This document shows, in pieces, positions 56,013-64,000 of a stretch of DNA of 64,000 nt. Source of the DNA: Mermis nigrescens (taxonomy: Eukaryota; Nematoda; Enoplea; Mermithida; Mermithidae). The translations under genes were made by a program, and so were the position numbers. The stretch covers positions 1 through 64,000 of the forward strand of contig JAVLUZ010000704.1 in the NCBI GenBank assembly GCA_036768485.1, in the 5' to 3' direction. The notes beneath the pieces were generated by a model. That model saw only the letters and a program-made list of their open reading frames with translations, searched no databases and was not told where the DNA came from. The number at the start of each line of letters is the position of its first letter. The stretch's first letter is position 1.

Positions 56013-58526
56013 GTGAGTTTATTACTGGTATTAACAGAAAAGCGATTTCTATCGACCCTTCGAAACTTCATTCTAGCTCTATAGTCATTAAAAATCTATT
56101 TTTATGTATTTTGTGATCACGTTTGATTTTGTGTGCGATGGGTCTAAATTTTACTGCATTGCCTTATTTCGGCGTTTCGGAAAGTTAAAATAATTTTAAA
56201 GAATGAAGAAGATGCTTCGTTTATTCACATCCATGAAAATTATTATTCTTGTTATCAACTTGATTATTTTAGATCATAAATCAGCTAAACTTCGACTGTC
56301 ATCTGTTCGCCTCAATGGGCGACGATTTCGATCCAGCGTCCTCGCTAATTCGGAGATTGCTGACTCAGAAAATGATTGACTTTAGCAGATCACCAACCAG
56401 ATCAAATCAAAGCCTTCCAATATCAAACGTCGTCGTTAACGTGAGCAGTGGTTCTCGAAGCATTTTGCAATCGAATTCAAACATCTGCGAACCTAAATAC
56501 AACGAGTTTTTGACTGAGTTTTCCGAAGATTTCGGGGCCGGTCAGATGTGTTACGATGACCAATCGAAATCGTTATACGATGCAGTTTTCTTCGAAGGTC
56601 GGAATGTTGCTCAGGTTCGACTCATGATCGAACGGATCATTGATTGGAAAACTAGAGCCCATAGTCAAAAACCACTGATTGCTGTCGAAGTGGAAAAGCC
56701 GAAGGTGCACTTGGAAGTAAGCGGCATTTATGGCTAAGTTGATTTCCAAATTGATCGATATAAATCTGTTTGAAACTACGAAATTTCTGATTTTTATTCG
56801 GAAAATTTAAAAAATAATTAGCTTCGATAAAAAAGTTATTTCGTATATGATATCAGCGAACAAATTTTTTTGAAGAACGATACCAACACAATAAAATACC
56901 CAAAAATCTTCAAATATCTTTATTTCCTTTAATTTGTTAGAACGCTCCAATCTTTAATAATATTTTTTTATGCTGTTTAATCAGGAACTGATTATTCCTG
57001 GCGTCAATTGCGTTTTTTTCGGCAAAGATTATGCGAAAAGCGTTGGTTGCGATAGCATGCGCACAGCGGCGACGTTTTTCAAGGAAACGTTTCGATCAAT
57101 AGAAAATGGAATGAATATTTTTTGTCCTTGGGGCAGTGAAGGTATCAAAATACGATCGAAGCAATTTTTCTGCATTTTGTTTCTGACTTAAAAAAGACAG
57201 AAAGTTTGAAAATAGTAATATGTTATTCACTCGGTGACTCTAAAAAATTCAATATTTGTATTTGAATACACATGTCTCGCTTGCACTAGTGCTGCCTTCA
57301 AGTTGAGTCAGGGGCGGATTTAGGGGGGGGGGGGGCGGCCGCCCCCTCCCCCATTGGCCCAAAATAGTGCGCAAAATTAAGCATTTTTGAGCGATTTTTA
57401 GCGATTTTCGGGTAAAAACGGCTAATTTTTCCTGTCCAAGTCAGGGTTCCGCCCCCCTTAGGGGTACCGCCCATACGTGGGCAGCAAGAAAGTTCTGGGG
57501 GGGGGGGGTGCAAGATTTTTTCTGAAGGTCAAAAAATGGCGCCCAAAAAATGGTGGTAGCGGCGATAAAAACACCATTTTTCGACGTTTCTCATCAAGCA
57601 CTATCCATTGGCATCAAAAAATTGCGAAAAAAAACGAAAAAAAAAATTCAAAAATTGAATTCTGGGGGGGGTATTTTTGATTTCTGGGGGGGTATTTTGG
57701 TTTCTGGGGGGTGCATACCCCCCCCCCCCAAACCCCCCCCCCCCCCCCCACGCCCAGGTGTGGTACCGCCCCTCCTTAGGAAAATCCTAGATCCGCCACT
57801 GAGTTGAGTTATTGAATCGTGTCGAATTCCTTGATTTCACAGAAACTTCTTTTAAATATGTGAGCTGTAGACTACTTAAAATATTTTGAAGGATTCCATA
57901 TACTTGACGTCAAAAGTTGAATAAATGCTAAAACAGCGTTAAAACTATGTGAATCTTCAATTTCTGGTCAATTTCAATCGCTTTTGAAGTACATTTTTTA
58001 TTTCCGTGTTTAGCCTTCATTTTGCCTCATTTTCTTGTAAAATTTTCTATTTTCATATTCTGAGGCGAGTCTTTTATACCCCCCCCCACAAATCCCCACG
58101 TGCATATTTGGTACGTACTGCTTCTTTGATATTGAAATGTTTTTACTTTCTCACCTTTCACATTTTTCTTATTGATTTTCATTAAATCTATCTTTTATTG
58201 TACTTTTCTTAATCTCACATGACTTTTCTCATTGTTTTGACTTTTACAAGTACATATGTACTTCTCATCAAGTTTTGCAGGTGCTTGTCTACTGGACGAA
58301 TATGGACAGTTTCACGAATCGCTGGCGTTCTGAACCGCCTTCCGGCGTAATCGATACATTAGGAGCAGGCGACACGTTCAACGCCGGGTGTCTATGCTCT
58401 CTGGTCAACGGCCAGCAGCCCTCGATAGCCTTAAGACGAGGCTGCAAATTGGCTGGTCTCAAATGCGGTTTGAAAGGCTTTGATTTGTCGGTTAAATGCC
58501 TAGACGAAGTCGATATGTTGTATTAA
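55857..58526 (+). CDS. KHK: Ketohexokinase (PfkB-family fructokinase), 4 exons, frameshifted
   Basis: ATP-dependent cytosolic kinase converting fructose to fructose-1-phosphate. Exons: 55857-56012, 56273-56716, 56985-57141, 58281-58526, about 334 codons (human KHK has 298 residues). Seen: [19 protein letters not shown] and [11 protein letters not shown] (PfkB signature 1 region), [27 protein letters not shown], and the PfkB signature 2 [12 protein letters not shown] with the catalytic Asp, then [14 protein letters not shown] at the C-terminus. The order matches animal KHK throughout. Oddity: exon 4 entered in the phase set by exon 3 reads [17 protein letters not shown] then TGA at 58331; the DTLGAGD frame is +1. 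It is therefore a one-base error in the sequence or a real disabling mutation. AATAAA at 58547. Confidence 0.93.
56273..56716 (+). CDS. KHK: KHK exon 2
   Basis: 444 nt, acceptor ATTTTAG, donor GAA|GTAAGC, phase 0. It encodes [19 protein letters not shown] (family GSMAPGHVADFL), a divergent lid region rich in Ser and Asn, then [19 protein letters not shown] and [14 protein letters not shown], matching WIHIEGRN and VSVEVEKPREEL in vertebrate KHK. Confidence 0.93.
56985..57141 (+). CDS. KHK: KHK exon 3
   Basis: Acceptor TAATCAG, donor GAAG|GTATCA, ends in phase 1. It encodes [20 protein letters not shown] and [10 protein letters not shown], aligning with VVFVSKDVAKHLG and VLVCAWAEEG. Confidence 0.93.
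57309..57801 (+). mobile_element. Short MITE family E in KHK intron 3, with nested family D
   Basis: CAGGGGCGGATTTAGGG to TAGATCCGCCACTG, flanked by perfect AGTTGAGT duplications (57301-57308 and 57802-57809). A family D element with its own duplication fills 57472-57762. Confidence 0.86.
57472..57762 (+). mobile_element. hAT-like MITE family D nested in family E
   Basis: CATACGTGGGCAGCAAG to ACGCCCAGGTGTG, flanked by perfect GTACCGCC (57464-57471 and 57763-57770). Long C and G runs near its 3' end may be prone to sequencing error. Confidence 0.88.
58281..58526 (+). CDS. KHK: KHK exon 4 (catalytic exon, carries a +1 frameshift)
   Basis: Acceptor TTTTGCAG. Phase 1 reads [17 protein letters not shown], clearly the KHK segment before PPPRVVDTLGAGD, then hits TGA at 58331. 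One base later the frame reads [20 protein letters not shown] to the natural TAA at 58524. The break therefore lies at about 58327-58331, where one surplus base would explain it. Confidence 0.85.
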   Translation: MLVYWTNMDSFTNRWRSEPPSGVIDTLGAGDTFNAGCLCSLVNGQQPSIALRRGCKLAGLKCGLKGFDLSVKCLDEVDMLY

Positions 58527-58546
58527 TAGCGCGAGTCATTGCCTGA

Positions 58547-58552
58547 AATAAA
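58547..58552 (+). promoter_or_regulatory. KHK poly(A) signal
   Basis: AATAAA 21 bp past the KHK stop codon, the expected distance for a compact 3' UTR. Confidence 0.6.
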
Positions 58553-58890
58553 ATGATATTGCAGGGAAATATCTTTGCAGCAGCCAGATTCTGAGGGTCT
58601 GAGTAGCGTAAACTGGCGAAATCCACAAAAAATGCCAAAAATTCAATTCTATGAGTCTTTATTTTGGGAATCTACTGGATTCTCAGGGGATACAGACAGA
58701 CCAACGAACCTCCGTACACAACAGGAAACTGGGGAATTAGAGTTATAAAGCACCAGAAACAGTAAAACAATAATTTTCTGCAATTGAAGTAAAATTTGAG
58801 CTTAGATGGATAAAATTTAAGTTTTGACTTGAGAATGATAATTAACCAGCTATTCTCCGAAAAAAGCCAGTTTTATTAAAATAAAAGATT

Positions 58891-58972
58891 TATAGTCTGT
58901 TTCACATACCGTGCAAAAATTTTAAGAATTTTCAACGACAGCAAGCCGAGGGTTACTATAAATATATATCAG
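58891..58972. mobile_element. Half copy of MITE family H
   Basis: TATAGTCTGTTTCACATACC to TATATATCAG, broken where the next inverted-repeat element begins; the right half is not found on its other side. Confidence 0.6.
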
Positions 58973-59741
58973 ACTAGCAAAGAAAAATGCTCCGATGGAA
59001 CAAAAAAGATGAATATACTTGGAATTGTGGATTATTAAGGATGTAAAAGGAGGGGACTAGGAAAAATCTACTTAAAGTCGCAAAATCTGCTAAAAATCAC
59101 ACTTTCTCTAAGCAACGCTAAAAATCGAAGTATATTCTGCGGCCAACAGATTAAAATAAATATTTAACCATAAAATGATTGAAAAAGCAGCACATTAGCT
59201 ACGCAGTAGCTATGGGAAATGATGTTGAGTAAACTGACAGTCTTTCTAAGCCAATTGAATGAATGGTTTAAAACAGTAGGAAACGCGTAAGTTGACTTGA
59301 TGACTTGAAACAGACTAAATGTAGGTACACTAGCACGCCCTTAACGATTGTGTGCACTAATCAATCGGCCCCTGCTTTGCTTGCTTTAATGCTCAAAACA
59401 AAATAAAACAACTTTAAATACAATACCACTTAGTTTTCTATCAATCAGGATACGAAGCTAGTCAGCGTTGCTACTTGCCAGCAATTTAAAAAAAATAAAC
59501 ATTACAGATTCCGTTTATACACTCTTATCTGAAACTTTGAACATTATTTAAAAAAGACACTTTTTTAGAGGCCGCAGAATATACTTCGATTTTTAGCGTT
59601 GCTTAGAGAAAGTGTGATTTTTAGCAGATTTTGCGACTTTAAGTAGATTTTTCCTAGTCCCCTCCTTTTACATCCTTAATAATCCACAATTCCAAGTATA
59701 TTCATCTTTTTTGTTCCATCGGAGCATTTTTCTTTGCTAGT
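58973..59741. mobile_element. 769-bp element with ~170-bp inverted arms
   Basis: Arms 58973-59144 and 59572-59741 are almost perfectly complementary, starting ACTAGCAAAGAAAAATGCTC and ending GAGCATTTTTCTTTGCTAGT. The 427-bp loop is AT-rich without an ORF. The flanks do not give a clear duplication. It interrupts a family H MITE. Confidence 0.8.
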
Positions 59742-59864
59742 ACACTACTTTTAATTAGCGTGATTTCAGTACATCAAAAAAATAAATATCACATGTCAAC
59801 CACTTTACACCACTGTTGTGTGCAAACAAACTGGCGTATCACATTTGGTTTCTGGTTCATTTTT

Positions 59865-60750
59865 AGACTTGAGATTATGTCCAGACTCATAACCCAGAAC
59901 TTGACAGAAAAAAACAAGACAGAAACACGTTTAACTCCCCCATTTTTTTGACTTTACACCTCCCGAAAAAGCTAAATACTGATGTAAACAAACGCAATTC
60001 GCTGTGACGCGTACCCCTTAGAAAGTACTTTATTTTTATCCTATTCGACCTCGCCCGACTTCTGAACAGAGAAAGTGGCGAACAAAAAATGTACAAACAC
60101 GTATTTTCCACTGTCCACCACATTGTAAACTTTAAAAATCTGAACCTAACGCCCCATTGAATGTAAATAAATTCGGTTCGGGCCAGTTTGTTGCCCTTTG
60201 ATTGTAGTACGTTTGTATGTGCCAAACTTATGTTCCGCAAAATATTTGATATGATTAACCAATGAAAATACGAAAAAACCCTGTTTTTTCGCCCACTTTA
60301 CACCTCAGATTTCGAACTTTACACCCCATAAACAACTCAATATTACGTTTTTTTGAACGCGGCTTGCTTCGACGTGTAGCCATTAGAAGTTACTTTATTT
60401 CTATTTTATTCAATTCATCCCAACTCATAACCGAAAAAGTTTGCAGAGAAATCTTGGACAAAATCTGTTTTTTTACTCATCCACTAGAGTGTAAAGTTTA
60501 AAACCCTGGTATTAACTGCGTATTGATTGTAGAAAAGTTTGCTGGTAAGCACAAGATAGCCCTTGATCCGTAGTACATATCTGTCAGAAAAAATTTCCTA
60601 AAACTCATAACCGGAGTTGTTGGCAGACATAAACAAGTCGAAAACTCGGCCAAAATGTGTCTTTTCACCCCCAGATTTTCGCACTCTTCACACTCCCATT
60701 CGAGAACTGAGGCGAAATTTAAAAAAACAAAAAAGTGCTATCTGCAGAAC
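59865..60750 (+). repeat. Left arm of 3.4-kb inverted repeat
   Basis: About 885 bp, from AGACTTGAGATTATGTCC to AAAAAAGTGCTATCTGCAGA, complementary to 62363-63243 with scattered mismatches. Contains many TTTACACC motifs. Confidence 0.85.
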
Positions 60751-60817
60751 CTAAATAGATGAATAAGTCAAATGAAGTGCATGGTTTTGCCAAGAGAATT
60801 AAAAAAATGAAAAAGTC

Positions 60818-60903
60818 AGCATTCAGAAGATTCGAACCATCATTCTTTTCTTAAGACCGCATCCGAGAACGGAGTTGTCAACCACTGCGCCAACTCGACA
60901 TAT
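60818..60903 (-). tRNA. tRNA-like sequence (degenerate tRNA or SINE head)
   Basis: On the minus strand TGGCGCAGTGG (60882-60892) fits the Pol III A box and GGTTCGAATCT (60828-60838) the B box, about 55 bp apart, with a T run about 20 bp past the B box. The stems do not pair into a clean cloverleaf and the variable region is long, so a tRNA-derived SINE or a tRNA pseudogene is more likely than a working tRNA. Confidence 0.45.
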
Positions 60904-61900
60904 CGGAAGATTTCAGCTTGATTATACTATTTTGAAAAATATTCATCATTCTACTGAAGTTTAAGAATAGTGCATTTATGATGATAAAAATAATTATTTA
61001 TTAAAGAGAGTCAAAAACCTCTGAAATAAGGAAAATCTGATCAAACAATATGCAATACGGAGTTATCTATCGGCATTAGAAAATAGGTGTAGGTATAATT
61101 CAACGTTCACCTCTTCATACCTCAACAAACACTGGCTGTAGAAAAGTTTAAAGGTCAGATTCGTTATTCTGACCTTACGGAGAACATTTTAAAAAAATTC
61201 ATCATCTACGACGCTCTGGGCGCAAAAATGCTTCTCGGTGTAAACTTTACACTTGTGCTAATACCGCAATATTGGGTGTATAGAAACAAAATAAGCTGGG
61301 ATCTGTAACGCTAAGGTCAGGGCACCTTTTAAGCATAATTAGCATGTTCCGCCTACTTAGCGGAGTAGTTGAAGAAATATCGTTTTTCGTCTCGGAACCC
61401 TTTACACTAAAACGATCACAGATAAAGAAATATTGCATTATAAGAAAAACAAAAAAATTCGGTTTTGAGATTTTGCAACCCTCTACATTATAAAACTGAT
61501 TGGACTGCACAGAAACCAAAATTGAGTTAGATAAGCTGAAGGACACGCAAAGAGTAAAAAACACGTATACTTTACACTTTTGTGCAACAACCATCGAGTG
61601 TAAAGAAATTTTAAGGTCAGATTCGTAATCTACAGCTCGGAGAGCAACATTTTGAAGAAAAATTGGCCCTCCGCAAATTATTTGATTTTTCGGTTTACAC
61701 TTTACACGCTCATTGCTAACTCGGTATTGAGTGTAAACAAAAAGAAAAAAGACCGACATCGAATTTTTTAATTATCCATTGATTAAAAAAACCGCACCTC
61801 CCAGATGTGTGCCGTTATAGCTGTGAGGGGGGAACAAATTTCGCACTCGCTGTGATAAACATATAAGAAAAAAGGAGGCCAAGTATATTATAGGTAGCGC
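60904..61900. repeat. Loop of the inverted repeat, GTGTAAA-rich
   Basis: Contains further units like 52250-52740: GTCAGATTCGT(A/T)AT..C then ACGGAGAACATTTT..AAAAAATTCAT and GAGTGTAAAGAAA. The minus-strand open frame of 170 codons here is read across these units and has no protein features. Confidence 0.55.
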
Positions 61901-61906
61901 TATTGC

Positions 61907-62000
61907 GCTACCTACGATGAATGTCATAATCGCAATCTGTCGGCTTATTGTCGGAGATAGTTTCAAAATTTACGACCGAAGTTGTGTGAAACAGACTTTA
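61907..62000. mobile_element. Half copy of MITE family H
   Basis: Right half only: CATAATCGCAATCTGTCGGC to GAAGTTGTGTGAAACAGAC. Confidence 0.6.
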
Positions 62001-62150
62001 TTGGTATATTACTACAAGTTGACTCAAAATTTTAATTATGATTCCATCTATCTTATTTATTGAAACTGAGAAATACTCTTGAACATGGAAATTCAATATA
62101 GTACCTAATTTATCGAGCAAATCCCCCAACGTTTGTTTGCCCTGCATTTA

Positions 62151-62280
62151 TAGTCTGTAACTTCGTGCATGAATTGTAAGAATTTTATCGACAGTAAGCT
62201 GAGGGTTACGATGATTATATATCAGATAAATGCTATAATCGCAATCTGTCAGCTTATTGTCTCGGACGGAGATAGCTTTA
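62151..62280. mobile_element. Partial MITE family H copy
   Basis: TATAGTCTGTAACTTCGTGC through GTAAGCTGAGGGTTACGATG to CAGCTTATTGTCTCGG; the right terminal repeat is lost. Confidence 0.6.
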
Positions 62281-62362
62281 GGTTTTTTTACCTGGCTTGT
62301 AGACAACTCAGTATTGACTCTTCAAACAATTTAATGACATAGATTTGTAGAAGAAGGAATTT

Positions 62363-63243
62363 TTGCAGATGACACTTTTTTGTTTTTTTAAATTTCACCG
62401 TAGTTCTCGAATGGGAGTGTAAAGAGTGCGAAAATCTGGGGGTGAAAAGACACATTTTGGTCGAGTTTTCGACTTGTTCGTGTCTGCCAACGACTCCGGT
62501 ACGAGGTTTAAGAAATTTTTTCTGACAGAAATGTACTACGGATCAAGGGCTATCTTATGCCTACAGCAAACTTTTCTTCAATCATTACGCACTTAGTACC
62601 AGGGGTTTGAACTTTACACTCTAGTGGATGAGTAAAAACAGATTTTGTCCAAGATTTCTCTGCCAACTTTTTCGCTTATGAGTTGGGATGAACTGAATGA
62701 AATAGAAATAAAGTAACTTCTAAGGGCTATACTTCAGAAGCAAGCCGCGTTAAAAAAACTTAATATTGAGTTGTTTATGGGGGTGTAAAGTTCGAAATCT
62801 GAGGTGTAAACTGGGCGAAAAAACAGGTTGTTTTTTGTATTTTGATTGGTAAATCATATCAAATATTCTGCGGAACATAAGTTTGGCACATACAAACGTG
62901 CTACAATTGAAGGGCTACAAACTGGCCCGAACCGACTTTATTTACACTCAATGGGGCGTTAGGATCAGATTTTTAAAGTTTACAATGTGGTGAAGAGTGG
63001 AAAATACGTGTTTGTCCATTTTTTTGTTCCGCCACTTTCTCAGTTCAGATGTCGGGCGAGATCGAATAGGATAAAAATAAAGTACTTTCTAAGGGGTACG
63101 CGTCACAGTGAATTGCGTTTGTTTACATCAATATTTATCTTTTTCGGGAGGTGTAAAGTTAAAAATGGGGGAGTTAAACGTGTTTCTGTCTTGTTTTTTT
63201 CTGTCAAGTTCTGGGTTATGAGTCTGGACATAATCTCAAGTCT
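62363..63243 (-). repeat. Right arm of 3.4-kb inverted repeat
   Basis: Complement of the left arm; ends GGACATAATCTCAAGTCT. Most short open frames in 59.9-63.3 kb are mirror images of each other between the two arms. Confidence 0.85.
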
Positions 63244-64000
63244 GTAGAGATGGCTCTACACCCTGTTTCGCTGCGTTGGTTCAACGCGAAATTCCATTTG
63301 TTTTGTGCTACGTTGTACCTACATTCCCATGACTGTTTTGTCCCAGATGCTCAATTTCGTGCTTAATTTCCATTTGCACGTACGCGACCACTAAGCGCAA
63401 CGCATATAGTGTGTCGCCCGGGACCACCTTCCCTCCAAAAATTATCATATCTTCATTTCCTTTCCCATACATATTTTCAATAAAAATCCGGGATAGGAAA
63501 ATGGGCACTCGGGCTTAATGCGACTTGAGTACAAATTGGTACGTGTGTTACCATATTTTACGTGTACCTAAAGTCATATGTGTATGTCTTATTTTTGTGC
63601 CTATTCCATTTGTACATTCTTTACCGTAAGCTTTGCCCATGAGGCCTATTGTTATTCTCGTAGATCCATTCCGCGTTTCTTTGTTTCGTCTGTCCACGCC
63701 TCTTTTTGTGTCTCGTTTAAAACTGCGTGCGAGCGCAGTTTTCGGCATTATTATTACGACTTACGAGTTCGTTCGATTTCCAAAAGTCTTCCTAGACTCA
63801 GCTTTTTCGCCAGCCCATCTGTGCTGTGCCCCTTTTGACTCAGCTTTTTCGCCAGCCCATCTGTGCTGTGCCCCTTTTTTCCTGCGTGGCTGCAGAAATT
63901 CCCGTCGTGTTTTCGTCGCGCATTGGGCAGGTTCTTTTCGCCCGTGCGCCTTTCTTATATTTTTGTGTGCCATAACGGCATTTGTTGTATGCCGTTGGCG
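63244..64000. other. Unassigned, less AT-rich end of window
   Basis: Open frames on both strands (such as minus 63308-63508, 63548-63748, 63761-63973) are basic and show no known domain. A 42-bp unit starting GACTCAGCTTTTTCGCCAGC is repeated at 63796 and 63838. It may be the end of a further element or of a gene outside the window. Confidence 0.35.

Noticed and set aside
61247..61759. 170-codon minus-strand open frame
   Set aside because: It runs over GTGTAAA-rich repeat units that also occur, interrupted by stops, at 52.3-52.7 kb.

Overview
The window is nuclear DNA of an animal, most likely an arthropod (probably an insect; I cannot fix the order). It is AT-rich, its genes are split by GT-AG introns, and most of the non-coding sequence is short repeats and non-autonomous transposons. 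Two conserved single-copy genes can be assembled, both on the + strand. No bacterial operon, CRISPR array or prokaryotic feature is present.

Region 1 (about 1.7-41.6 kb) is one gene for a cohesin SA/STAG (stromalin) subunit. I place 26 coding exons at 1679-41602. Their phases agree at every junction and give a 1058-residue product ending at a TAA. The introns (50 bp to about 3 kb) are filled with small repeats: at least six hAT-like MITE families with 8-bp target duplications, three short Tc1/mariner-like palindromic elements, a high-copy ~380-bp repeat, and a ~0.8-kb minisatellite.

Region 2 (about 41.6-55.8 kb) has no host gene that I recognise. It holds more MITEs and an unusual pair of related elements with long terminal inverted repeats that begin TGTAAC. 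The larger one (45996-50549, flanked by CTTC/CTTC) carries a decayed gag-like ORF with a CCHC zinc knuckle and no visible pol, integrase or transposase. The smaller one (44190-45498) is an internally deleted relative in opposite orientation.

Region 3 (55.86-58.55 kb) is a four-exon ketohexokinase (PfkB sugar kinase) gene. Its last exon has a one-base frameshift just before the catalytic DTLGAGD motif, so this copy is either broken or mis-sequenced. A doubly nested MITE sits in intron 3.

Region 4 (58.6-64 kb) holds inverted-repeat DNA: a 0.77-kb element with ~170-bp arms, then a 3.4-kb structure with ~880-bp arms whose loop contains a tRNA-like (Pol III A/B box) sequence. The last 750 bp has an unassigned, less AT-rich sequence with a 42-bp tandem duplication.

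Most confident points: SA and KHK identity, splice structure, and MITE families with target duplications. Least certain: the N- and C-terminal ends of SA, the class of the gag-bearing inverted-repeat element, and exact boundaries of the older repeats.
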